Below, piece by piece: positions 35,015-42,969 of a stretch of 64,000 nucleotides of DNA. The stretch is from the NCBI GenBank assembly GCA_022827345.1, contig JAJDTB010000011.1:45815-109814 (forward strand). Direction: 5' to 3'. Under the pieces are notes generated by a model. That model was given only the letters and a program-made list of their open reading frames with translations. It searched no databases and was not told the origin of the DNA. Both the position numbers and the translations under genes were made by a program. Each line of letters opens with the position of its first letter. Position 1 is the stretch's first letter. This DNA comes from Gemmatimonadota bacterium. Lineage in GTDB: Bacteria > Gemmatimonadota > Gemmatimonadetes > Longimicrobiales > Gaopeijiaceae.

Positions 35015-36825
35015 GGTGCGCCTTCTCCTTGGCGTTGAGGGTTGCCCGCCGCCCGGTGCGCGGACCTGCGCCAGTCGGAACCACGGGATTGTTTCTCCTT
35101 GATCAGATCCTGCTTTTGCCGCAGCAGCCTGAGGGTATCGGCCTCGTCCGATCGGGCGATCTCCGTATCGAGCGCTTCCAGTCGGCGGTCGAGGGACGTG
35201 TTTTCGATCTGCCGCACGGCGTCCTCGAAGATCGATTCGGCGGGCTCCGGCACCTCGCGGTCGCTCATGAGGTCTTCGAAGTGGCGTACCGCTTCCGGCA
35301 TGGTTTCTTCCGGCGGGGCCGTGAGTTCCGGATCGTTGATCAACTCTTCGAAGATGGCACGGTATCCCGCGTCCTCCAAGTCCGCCGGTCCGATCCGCTC
35401 GGCCGCCTTGTCGATCCAGTCCCGGTGCTTGATGAGCAGCAGCAGCAACTGGCGCTCCACACCGAGGCCGTGAAAGCGGGGAGCGGGCCGCCGCCGCACC
35501 GGTGTGGCGCGCCGCGGGGGACCTGGCCTTGGGGCACGCGCCTCGCGCAGTTCGGCCTCCAGCGTGTCGATCCTCACACCCGTCCGCTCGGCGACCGTGG
35601 CCAGGTAGATGTCGCGCTGCCGCGGATCGGTCACGGCCCGCAGCGTGGGCAGCAGCCGGTCGAGCGCCCGGCGCGTGCTGTCGATCGAACTGAAGTAATC
35701 GCGCTCCTCCAGAATCGCGATCTTGCGGTCCAGGACATCGACCGCCTGCGCCAGAAACGCCTGCACGGCCTCCGCGCCGCCCGAGCGCGCCACCGAATCC
35801 GGATCTTCGCCGTCGGGCAGGGTGACCACCGACGCCTGCAGCCCCTGCGCCAGGAGGATGTCCGCCGCGCGGAAGCTGGCGCGCAGCCCCGCCGGGTCGC
35901 TGTCGAAGAGGATCCGCACCTGGGTCGTGTATTGACGCAGCAACTTCGCGTGTTTCTCCGTGACCGATGTGCCGAGGGGCGCAACGGCGTTCCGGATGCC
36001 CACCGCAGCGAGGGAGACCGCGTCCATGAATCCCTCGACGAGGAGCGCCGCGCCCCGTCGGCGGATGTGGTTGCGGGCCCAGCCGAGGCCGTACAGCTCC
36101 TCTCCCTTGTGGAAGATCGGGCTCTCGGGCGAATTGAGGTATTTCGGGGCTCCCTTGCCGGACGGGCCCAGGAGGCGGCCCCCGAATGCCAGAACACGCC
36201 CGGTCACCGACTCGATGGGGAAGACGATCCGGTTGCGGAAAGCGTCGTAGGGCCGCTCGCGGTTTTCGCTCTTCTTGATGAGACCGAGCTCGAGGAGGAT
36301 CCCCTCGTCGAGGCCGTGAACGGACGAGGCCTCGCGGAAGGCCTCCCACTCGTCCGGCGCGTAGCCCAGGCCGAAGCGTTCGCCCGCCTCGCGGTCGATC
36401 CCGCGCCCCTCGAGGTATTCGCGCGCGCCCTTCCCCCCCTCCCACTCCCACAGCCGTTCCCGGAAGTAGGCGGCCGCGTACGCCGAAGCCTCGTGGTACG
36501 GGCGCCAGGGGTCGTCGCCCCGCTTGTCGCGCCGCACCTCGCGCACCTCCACCCCGCACCGGGCCCCGACGTATTTGACGGCATCGACGAAGCTCATCCC
36601 CTGGTGCTTCATGAGGAACGAGAACACGTCCCCCGATTCGCCGGACGAGAAGTCGTGGAAGAACGCCTTGGCGGGCACGACGTAGAAGGACGGAGTCTTC
36701 TCCTTCTTGAAGGGGCTGAGTCCGCGGAAGTCCTTTCCGGCCTTCTTGAGCTGGACGAATTCGCCGATGACTCCGACGATGTCGGCGCGGGCGCGAACCT
36801 CCTCGACCACCCGGTCCGGGATCAC
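35011..36825 (-). CDS. dnaG: DNA primase DnaG lacking the canonical zinc ligands
   Basis: DnaG makes RNA primers at the replication fork. The 604-residue protein has the N-terminal CHC2-like region, the RNA-polymerase domain (FGGRLLGPSGKGAPKYLNSPESPIF; LLVEGFMDAVSL; the toprim acidic segment ILFDSDPAGLRAS near residue 305) and a helicase-binding C-terminus. The zinc region reads GLSPFKKEKTPSF and FFHDFSSGESGD. The positions that are Cys-His-Cys-Cys in E. coli are Ser37, Lys40, Asp58 and Ser61, so no zinc can bind in the usual way. All other primase motifs look intact. GTG 36825 is one base from the mutS2 stop. Confidence 0.94.
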   Translation of the reverse strand: MIPDRVVEEVRARADIVGVIGEFVQLKKAGKDFRGLSPFKKEKTPSFYVVPAKAFFHDFSSGESGDVFSFLMKHQGMSFVDAVKYVGARCGVEVREVRRDKRGDDPWRPYHEASAYAAAYFRERLWEWEGGKGAREYLEGRGIDREAGERFGLGYAPDEWEAFREASSVHGLDEGILLELGLIKKSENRERPYDAFRNRIVFPIESVTGRVLAFGGRLLGPSGKGAPKYLNSPESPIFHKGEELYGLGWARNHIRRRGAALLVEGFMDAVSLAAVGIRNAVAPLGTSVTEKHAKLLRQYTTQVRILFDSDPAGLRASFRAADILLAQGLQASVVTLPDGEDPDSVARSGGAEAVQAFLAQAVDVLDRKIAILEERDYFSSIDSTRRALDRLLPTLRAVTDPRQRDIYLATVAERTGVRIDTLEAELREARAPRPGPPRRATPVRRRPAPRFHGLGVERQLLLLLIKHRDWIDKAAERIGPADLEDAGYRAIFEELINDPELTAPPEETMPEAVRHFEDLMSDREVPEPAESIFEDAVRQIENTSLDRRLEALDTEIARSDEADTLRLLRQKQDLIKEKQSRGSDWRRSAHRAAGNPQRQGEGAP

Positions 36826-36826
36826 G

Positions 36827-39235
36827 CTACTTCATCCTCACCAGGGTGACGCCGTAGCCGCCCTCGGCGGGCTTGCCGGCGCGAAACTCCGCCACGCGCG
36901 CGTCGCGGTCCAGCACACTCGTGACCCGTGCGCGAAGCGCGCCGGTGCCCTTGCCGTGTATGACGCGCAGTTCGCGCAGATCGGCGACCGAGGCCTCGTC
37001 GAGCGCGCGCACGAGCGAATGTTCGGCCTCATCCGCGCGCTGGCCGCGCAGGTCCAGCTCCGTCGCCGGATCCGGTGCGGGGCCGCTCCACGCGGCTCCG
37101 GCGCGTCCACGCGCGTCCGCCTTGCGAGCGCCGCTCACCTCGCCGCCGCCATCCGCCACGGCGGCGACCCGGTCGGCGTCCACCCTCATCCGCACGCCCC
37201 CCACGTTGACGACCACCCGCCCCCCCTCGACGGCCACCACGGTTCCGCGCGTCCCCGACTCCGCCAGCCGCACCACACTCCCGGGCGCGGCGACGACCTG
37301 CTGCGCTCCCGCCACCCGCCCGCGTCCTGCCCCACCACGCCCCCGCCTCGCGCGGCCGCCCTGCTCCGGCCCCTCGAGCACTCGCGCCGCCTTCTCGACC
37401 GCCCGGCGCGCCTCCCGGGCCGCCTCGTCCAGCGACGCCGCCTCAACCCGTTCCGTGAGATCCGCGATCGCCCGCTCCACCTCCCGGCGTGCATCGAGGA
37501 GCAGCCGGCGGGCATCCCGGCGCGCACGATCCGCGTGCTCCCTTTCGGAGCGGCCGAGCTCCTGTTCGCGGGCCTGCAGCTCCGATTGCAGCTGCTCGGT
37601 GCGGCGCCGTTCCGCGTCCAGCCGCGCGAGCAGCTCCGTCACCCTCTTCTCCTTCGCCTCCAGGCTCTCCAGCACTTCGTCCAGCCGCGCTTCGGCGCCG
37701 TCGCGGTAGGCCTCCGCACGATCAAGCACCTCGGCCGGAAAGCCTAGCCCGCGCGCGGTCGCCAGGCCGTAGCTCCGGCCCGGCCGCCCCTTGGTGAAGT
37801 GGTAGGTCGGCGCGAGCTGCTCGCCGTCGAATCGGAGCGACGCGTTGACGATCCGGCCGCCGGGAACGGCCAGCCGCTTCAGCCCCCCGAGATGCGAGGT
37901 GATCACCGCGGTGCATCCGCGTTCGGCGAGGACCTCGACGATCGCCCGCGCGAGCGCCTCCCCTTCCTTCGGATCGGTCCCCGCGCCGGGCTCGTCGATC
38001 AGGACGAGGGATCGCGGCCCCGCGCTGACCAGCACCTCCTGCAGGTTGCGGAGGTGTGCGGAGAAGGTGGACAGGGAGTCGGCGATCGATTGCTCGTCGC
38101 CCACGTCGGCGAAAAAGGAGTCGAATACCGAAAGCCGGGTGCCCGGCCCGACCGGGGGCACCACCCCCGACTGTGCGAGCGCGGAGATGAGGCCGACGGA
38201 CTTGAGGAACACCGTCTTGCCCCCGGTATTGGGGCCGGTGACCACCACGACGCGCTCGTGTGGATCGAGGGCGAGGTCGAAGGGGACCGCGTCCGCTCCG
38301 CCCGCGAGAAGCAGGGGATGGCGTCCGCCGCGGATCTCGAGCTGCCCGTCGCCGATCTCGGGCACGCAGCCCTTCCAGCGGCCGGCGGCCCGGGCGAGGG
38401 CCACCCGCTTGTCCATCTCCGCCAGTGCCCCCATCGACCGCGCGAAGGCGGGGGCGAGCGGGCGGCAGCGCTCCGTCAGCGCGCGCAGGATCCGCTGCAC
38501 CTCCCTGGCCTCGGCGCGCTCGAGTTCGCGGACCCGGTTCATCATGTCGATCGCCGAGGGCGGTTCCATAAAGACGGTGGCGCCGGAGGCCGACTCGTCG
38601 TGCACGTAGCCTCCGACCGCCCGCTTCCCCTCCCGCCGGACCGGGATCACGTAGCGCCCCTCGCGGATCGACACCGACGCCTCGGGGACCCGGTAGCGGT
38701 CGTCGACGTCATTCAGCAGGCTCTCCAGGTGGGACACGACCCGATTGTGGGCTCCCCCCAGACTCGCGCGAATCCGGCCCAGCTCCCGGCTCGCCCCATC
38801 GAGGACGAGCCCCTCCACGTCGACGCTGCGCAAGATCGCGGCTTCCAGTTCGGGATCGGCCAGCAGGCGCGAGCCGAGCTCCGCCAGGGACGGCAATCCC
38901 TCCGCCTCCCCCGAGAGTGCACGCAGGACAATCCGGCCTGCGGCCAGCACGACCCCCAGCCCCGCCAGCTCGGCGGCGGTGAGCACCGAGCCCTCCACCG
39001 CCAGGCGGCTCGCCGGGCCGTCCGATTCCGGGAGCGGCGGGAACGACCAGTCCTCGCGCGCCGACAGGAACGCCTGCGCCTCCCCGACCGCGCCCAGGCG
39101 CTCGCGCACGACGTTGCCGTCCGCTGCGGGCCGCAACGCGAGCACGGCCTCCCGGCCCGCCCGCGTACAGGCGAACCCGGCGACGTACTGCAGGGCCTTG
39201 CCGAACTCCAGGACCCGCAGAGAACGGCCGGACAT
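36827..39235 (-). CDS. mutS2: Endonuclease MutS2
   Basis: MutS2 acts on branched DNA and stalled or collided ribosomes in various bacteria. The 802-residue protein has the MutS core and clamp, the Walker A VTGPNTGGKTVFLK near residue 337, Walker B LVLIDEPGAGTDP near 415, and a long coiled coil (about 520-640). A KOW-like stretch follows, then a C-terminal Smr nuclease domain (ELDLRGQRADEAEHSL; LRVIHGKGTGALR). The N-terminus SLRVLEFGKALQYVA fits the family, so ATG 39235 is sound. A 252-bp repeat-flanked element begins only one base upstream of that ATG and therefore supplies its ribosome site. Confidence 0.95.
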   Translation of the reverse strand: MSGRSLRVLEFGKALQYVAGFACTRAGREAVLALRPAADGNVVRERLGAVGEAQAFLSAREDWSFPPLPESDGPASRLAVEGSVLTAAELAGLGVVLAAGRIVLRALSGEAEGLPSLAELGSRLLADPELEAAILRSVDVEGLVLDGASRELGRIRASLGGAHNRVVSHLESLLNDVDDRYRVPEASVSIREGRYVIPVRREGKRAVGGYVHDESASGATVFMEPPSAIDMMNRVRELERAEAREVQRILRALTERCRPLAPAFARSMGALAEMDKRVALARAAGRWKGCVPEIGDGQLEIRGGRHPLLLAGGADAVPFDLALDPHERVVVVTGPNTGGKTVFLKSVGLISALAQSGVVPPVGPGTRLSVFDSFFADVGDEQSIADSLSTFSAHLRNLQEVLVSAGPRSLVLIDEPGAGTDPKEGEALARAIVEVLAERGCTAVITSHLGGLKRLAVPGGRIVNASLRFDGEQLAPTYHFTKGRPGRSYGLATARGLGFPAEVLDRAEAYRDGAEARLDEVLESLEAKEKRVTELLARLDAERRRTEQLQSELQAREQELGRSEREHADRARRDARRLLLDARREVERAIADLTERVEAASLDEAAREARRAVEKAARVLEGPEQGGRARRGRGGAGRGRVAGAQQVVAAPGSVVRLAESGTRGTVVAVEGGRVVVNVGGVRMRVDADRVAAVADGGGEVSGARKADARGRAGAAWSGPAPDPATELDLRGQRADEAEHSLVRALDEASVADLRELRVIHGKGTGALRARVTSVLDRDARVAEFRAGKPAEGGYGVTLVRMK

Positions 39236-39236
39236 T

Positions 39237-39488
39237 CTAGCGTCCCGTCCCGGAAGTTCGCGTGCTACCGAGAGTGCCGAGGCGCCGGGCTGGCAAGGCG
39301 CTCTGAGAGGCGAATAGCACCGCTATTCGTCCGAAGAGCAACGCAGAGCGGAGCCCCGAAGACGAGAATGTAAAGAAAACATGACAATTTGTAATGTAAA
39401 TGCGACAATACAGCTCGGCAAGCGTAGCGGTCCGGCACGGATGCATCGGTGCTCAAATAGCCGAGAGATTTCCGGGACAGGACACTAG
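39237..39488. mobile_element. MITE-like element with 19-bp terminal inverted repeats
   Basis: The left end CTAGCGTCCCGTCCCGGAA (39237-39255) and the reverse complement of the right end (39470-39488), CTAGTGTCCTGTCCCGGAA, agree at 17 of 19 positions. The outermost CTAG is identical at both ends and may be a 4-bp target duplication. The 252-bp interior holds no credible gene. It contains a large nested hairpin (39299-39350) and an AT-rich core (39366-39415) unlike the surrounding DNA. The size, repeats and lack of a transposase suggest a non-autonomous miniature element. It fills the whole gap between yqeY and mutS2. I cannot see a second copy in this window. Confidence 0.65.
39299..39350. repeat. 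Nested hairpin inside the MITE-like element
   Basis: CGCTCTG (39299-39305) pairs with CAGAGCG (39344-39350), and within this CGAATAGC (39311-39318) pairs with GCTATTCG (39322-39329) around a three-base loop. The inner stem is perfect. The structure could form on either strand as RNA or as a DNA cruciform. Confidence 0.6.
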
Positions 39489-39922
39489 GCGAGCACCTCC
39501 CTGACGATCGCGGACGCCCTCTTCCCGTCGAAGCGGCCGCGGATCCGCGGCATCAGCGCCGACATCACCGCGCCGATGTGGCCGGCCCCGCCGGCGACGA
39601 TCTCCCGCACCATGGCCCTCACATCGTCCTCCGACAGGTCGGGCGGCATGTAGCTCCGCAGCACCCCCTCCTGCTCCTTCTCCCTGTCCGCGAGATCGGT
39701 GCGCCCGCCATCCGCCATCTGCGCAGCGGCGTCCTGGCGCTGCTTGATGGCCCGGGCCAGAACCGACCGGACGCCGTCGTCGTCGAGCGGCTGCCCGGTC
39801 TCGATCTCCCTGTTGCGCACTTCGGCAAGGGTGGTGGACAGGACGAGCGTGCGCACCCGGTCGCGTGCGCGCCGCGACTCGTTGAGGTCCGACCTGAGCG
39901 TGTCCTTCAACGATGACTTCAA
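39485..39922 (-). CDS. yqeY: GatB/YqeY domain protein
   Basis: The 145-residue protein has the YqeY helical domain: LKSSLKDTLRSDLNESRRARDRVRT at the start, LARAIKQRQDAAAQM near residue 75, YMPPDLSEDDVRAMVREIV near 105, and IGAVMSALMPRIRGRFDGKR at the end. It resembles the tail domain of GatB and may bind tRNA or adjust amidotransferase function; the role is not established. TTG 39922 is chosen because GGAGG sits six bases before it; a longer frame starting at 39967 lacks this. The TAG stop lies within the end of the MITE-like element. Confidence 0.88.
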   Translation of the reverse strand: MKSSLKDTLRSDLNESRRARDRVRTLVLSTTLAEVRNREIETGQPLDDDGVRSVLARAIKQRQDAAAQMADGGRTDLADREKEQEGVLRSYMPPDLSEDDVRAMVREIVAGGAGHIGAVMSALMPRIRGRFDGKRASAIVREVLA

Positions 39923-40102
39923 GATTTCCTCCGCTGATCGGGCATCATCGCCCCGAGGGCCTCCCAATATGCACCGGATCCGCTGACGGCGGGTTCATGC
40001 AGGTGCTGATGAAATGACGATTGTCCCATCGAACCATATCAAACACCCGGCGGATGGGATACAGTATGGGCCCCCGGGTGGCCGGAAGCTGAAAGGAGCG
40101 AG
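39923..40102. other. Divergent intergenic region
   Basis: This 180-bp gap separates the yqeY gene (minus) and a small plus-strand gene, so it should contain both promoters. A TATG/ATACAGTAT stretch at about 40060-40069 is the most promoter-like sequence for the plus-strand gene. No clear -35 box, operator or RNA gene is seen. Confidence 0.3.
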
Positions 40103-40513
40103 ATGAATCGTATCACGGAGTGCATGGTCGAAATCCTGCGCCGGAGCGGTCCGGGCGCAATGTCGATACCGCGGCTGCGGGCCGAACTCAGGAGGCGCCG
40201 GCCCCCGATCGCACTCTCGCCCGAGGGGATCAGGGAGGTGGTGGAGGAATCGGAGGGCCGGCTGGTCCAACTGGAGTTGGGGATGAACGACGTCTCGGGG
40301 ACCGACCTCGACGGCTGGGTACTGCTGATGCATCGCGAGGACGCGCCTGTCCGAGGCAGGCTCGCCGGCTTGCTGTGGCAGAGCCTGGCCGCGCTCGCCG
40401 AGGACGTCGAGGTCGACTCGCACGTCGAAGTTGCGCGCTGGATCCTGCACGCGGAGCGCGCCAGCAGGGTCTGCATGTCCAGCGAGGGGATCCGGTATCG
40501 CGGCAGCCGGTAG
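40103..40513 (+). CDS. Hypothetical protein, possible winged-helix fold
   Basis: The 136-residue protein begins MNRITECMVEILRRSGPGAM, with an AAAGGAG ribosome site eight bases upstream, so it is very likely translated. The N-terminal 60 residues (helix, then MSIPRLRAELRRRRPP, then PEGIREVVEESEGRLVQLEL) look like a small winged-helix unit. The rest is acidic and shows no motif I know. It is monocistronic, stands alone between minus-strand blocks and converges on dnaJ. I do not recognise the family, and a DNA-binding role is only suggested by the predicted fold. Confidence 0.6.
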   Translation: MNRITECMVEILRRSGPGAMSIPRLRAELRRRRPPIALSPEGIREVVEESEGRLVQLELGMNDVSGTDLDGWVLLMHREDAPVRGRLAGLLWQSLAALAEDVEVDSHVEVARWILHAERASRVCMSSEGIRYRGSR

Positions 40514-40543
40514 ACGCGGGTCTGTCCCCGGACTGCCGGCAGC

Positions 40544-40563
40544 CCGCGGATAAACACCCGCGG
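40544..40563. terminator. Hairpin between convergent genes
   Basis: CCGCGG (40544-40549) pairs with CCGCGG (40558-40563) around an eight-base AT-rich loop, in the 54-bp gap between the hypothetical plus-strand gene and dnaJ. The position suits a shared terminator, but no T-run follows. Confidence 0.4.
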
Positions 40564-40567
40564 CTTC

Positions 40568-41707
40568 CTACCCGAGCGCCTCCCTGACGCGCGACCAGAA
40601 ACCGCGGCGCTGCGACGGGTCGACCCGGTCGGGGGGACGATCCTCGACCTCGCGCAGTTCGCCGATGATGCGCCTCTGCTCGGCGTTGAGCCGCGTGGGC
40701 ACCCACACGCAGAGCCGTACGAGGAGGTCCCCGTTCCTGCGGCCGTGCAGTTCGGGAACGCCTTCCCCCGCGACCCGGATGACCTCGCCGTTCTGCGTGC
40801 CGGCCGGGACCTCCACCCAGGTCCTGCCTTCAACCGTGGGAACGGCCACCCGGTCTCCGAGCGCCGCCTGCGCGAAGGTGATGGGAACATCCACCGCGAG
40901 ATCGGTTCGGTCGCGCGCGAAGCGCGGATCCTCGGCCACGTCCAGGAGCACCACGATGTCGCCGCGCGGTCCGCCCCGGGGGCCCACATTGCCCTCTCCG
41001 CGCAGGGTGATGTAGTTCTCGGACGAAACGCCCGCCGGAACCTCGACCTCGATCTCGCGGTCGACCCGAACCCGGCCCTCGCCGCGGCACGTCTGGCAGT
41101 GCTCCGAAATCACCGTGCCTTCACCGCGGCACTGCCTGCACGGCGTCACACTGACGAACCGGCCGAAGACCGAGCGCTGCTCCACCCGCTCCTCGCCGGC
41201 CCCTTCGCAGGTCGGGCAGCGCAGCGGGCGGGCGCCGTCCTTGACACCGGTCCCGCGGCAGGATTCGCAGCCGTCCAGCACCGCCACGCGTACCTTGCGC
41301 GCGACGCCCGTGCGCACATCCTTGAGCGTCAGTGGCAGGGTGAGGCGCATCGACTTGCCGCGACTGGGCCGGTTGCCCCGGCGGCGGCCGCCGAAGAGTC
41401 CCTCCAGGCCCCCGAAACCGCCGAAGTCCCGCATGAAGACCTCGAGCGCGTCGGAGAAGTCCATTCCTCCGGAAAACCCGGTTGGCCCCTTCACCCCCTC
41501 CTTGCCGTAACGGTCGTAGCGGGCGCGCTTGGCAGGGTCCCTGAGGACCTCGTAGGCCTCCGTGACTTCCTTGAAGCGCTCCTCCGCGTCCCTGGATCCA
41601 GCGTTGCGGTCGGGGTGGTACTTCAGGGCGACCTTGCGGTACGCCTTCTTGATCTCGTCCTGGTCGGCGGTGCGCGGGACCTGGAGGAGGGAATAGTAGT
41701 CAGCCAT
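40568..41707 (-). CDS. dnaJ: Chaperone protein DnaJ
   Basis: DnaJ delivers unfolded proteins to DnaK and stimulates its ATPase. The 379-residue protein has a J domain with YHPDRNAG near residue 30, a Gly/Phe region with [16 protein letters not shown], and four zinc-binding CxxCxGxG repeats ([32 protein letters not shown]) at about 150-215. The C-terminal substrate domains follow. It lies 51 bp downstream of hrcA on the same strand. No grpE or dnaK gene is present in the window. Confidence 0.96.
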   Translation of the reverse strand: MADYYSLLQVPRTADQDEIKKAYRKVALKYHPDRNAGSRDAEERFKEVTEAYEVLRDPAKRARYDRYGKEGVKGPTGFSGGMDFSDALEVFMRDFGGFGGLEGLFGGRRRGNRPSRGKSMRLTLPLTLKDVRTGVARKVRVAVLDGCESCRGTGVKDGARPLRCPTCEGAGEERVEQRSVFGRFVSVTPCRQCRGEGTVISEHCQTCRGEGRVRVDREIEVEVPAGVSSENYITLRGEGNVGPRGGPRGDIVVLLDVAEDPRFARDRTDLAVDVPITFAQAALGDRVAVPTVEGRTWVEVPAGTQNGEVIRVAGEGVPELHGRRNGDLLVRLCVWVPTRLNAEQRRIIGELREVEDRPPDRVDPSQRRGFWSRVREALG

Positions 41708-41758
41708 GTGTCTCCGGCGGATTCAGCAAGCTCATCGGCGGCGTCCGGCGATCCGCGT

Positions 41759-42829
41759 TCAAGGCTCCAACATGCGTGTAACCAGAGATGAAGTGTAATC
41801 GACAATAGCGATCACCTTCTCGTATGGCATCCGGGTGGGACCGATGACGCCCAGGATTCCGCGCAGGCCCCCGAACCGGTATCCGGAGGTGACCAGGGTG
41901 AATCCGGCCAACTCGGGGCCGTGCTCGCTTCCGATCGTCACGAACGGGACGCCCTTGTCCGCGCGGGTACCTAGCACCTTCGCCAACAGCTCCTTCTGCT
42001 CGGTCAACGCGATCAGCTCGCGGAGCCGTTCGTTGGTCGAGAACTCCGGCTGCGATGCGATGGGCGAGGTCTGGCCAAGCACGACCTGATCCGGCCCCGG
42101 CGTACTCGCGGCGAAGAACTCGTCGCTCGATTCGATGAAGATGTTGAGCATGTCCTGGGCGGCGGGATCTTCGACCGCGTCGCGCAGGCGGGCCCCGAAC
42201 GAGCGGCGAATCTCGGTGAAGCTCAGTCCGCCGAGCCGCTCGTTGAGGACACGCTCGATGCACTCCAGGACATCCCGCGGCGCTTTGCCGGGAAGGTCCA
42301 CGTACGCGGTGCGAACCATCCCGGATTGAATGGTCACCACCATGAGGATCTTCTGCGACGAGACCGAGATGAGGTCGATCTTCTGCAGGCAGGCGTTGTC
42401 GAGTTGCGGCACCGAGCCGACGCCCAGCTCGTTCACGAGGATGCCGAGGGCGCGGGTCGCGTTCGTCAGGATCCGCTCCAGGGTGGACTCGCCCGCCAGC
42501 ACCTCCTGCTCGATCCGCGCCTTCTCGGCGGCGGTCAGCGATTCGGGGCGCACCACCCGGTCCACGAAGAAGCGATACGCCAGGTCGGTGGGCACCCGTC
42601 CGGCGGAGGTGTGGGGATGCGAGAGGTATCCGTCCTCTTCCAGATCGGCCATCGTGTTGCGGATGGTGGCGGGCGAGACCCCGAAGTTGAAGCGCCTCGT
42701 CAGCGTTCGGCTTCCCGCGGGCTCGGCCGTATCCACATAGGTGCGCACGACCGCCTCGAGCACCCGCCGCTCCCGACTGGAGAGCGAGTCCCGTCGCGTA
42801 GAGTGTATCGAGTGGCGGTCCAGGCCCAT
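41759..42829 (-). CDS. hrcA: Heat-inducible transcription repressor HrcA
   Basis: HrcA represses chaperone operons through the CIRCE operator. The 356-residue protein has the N-terminal winged helix (ERRVLEAVVRTYVDTAEPAGS; ATIRNTMADLEEDGYLSHPHTSAGRVPTD, of which SPATIRNTMADLEE is the recognition part) and the ligand-binding GAF-like domain. The C-terminal TLVTSGYRFGGLRGILGVIGPTRM block is also present. It precedes dnaJ. I find no CIRCE-like inverted repeat (TTAGCACTC-N9-GAGTGCTAA) in the 140 bp upstream. Confidence 0.95.
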   Translation of the reverse strand: MGLDRHSIHSTRRDSLSSRERRVLEAVVRTYVDTAEPAGSRTLTRRFNFGVSPATIRNTMADLEEDGYLSHPHTSAGRVPTDLAYRFFVDRVVRPESLTAAEKARIEQEVLAGESTLERILTNATRALGILVNELGVGSVPQLDNACLQKIDLISVSSQKILMVVTIQSGMVRTAYVDLPGKAPRDVLECIERVLNERLGGLSFTEIRRSFGARLRDAVEDPAAQDMLNIFIESSDEFFAASTPGPDQVVLGQTSPIASQPEFSTNERLRELIALTEQKELLAKVLGTRADKGVPFVTIGSEHGPELAGFTLVTSGYRFGGLRGILGVIGPTRMPYEKVIAIVDYTSSLVTRMLEP

Positions 42830-42969
42830 GATTCATTGCACCCCGTGGCAGGTGTCGGGTCCCCGGGGTCTCCTGGTTGCTCGAGCATTGATGCATCCGC
42901 GCTGGACGCTGCGCCCCGGGACGCCACACCAGCTTTCCGTACTTGAAAATCTCCCGTCCGGCGGCCCCG

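Noticed and set aside
39237..39456. Two overlapping minus-strand ORFs inside the MITE-like element
   Set aside because: Both frames lack ribosome sites and any conserved motif, and they span the hairpin and the inverted repeat, so the element explains them better.
42830..42969. Possible CIRCE operator upstream of hrcA
   Set aside because: No pair resembling TTAGCACTC and GAGTGCTAA is present; a GCTCGAGC palindrome near 42878 is too short.
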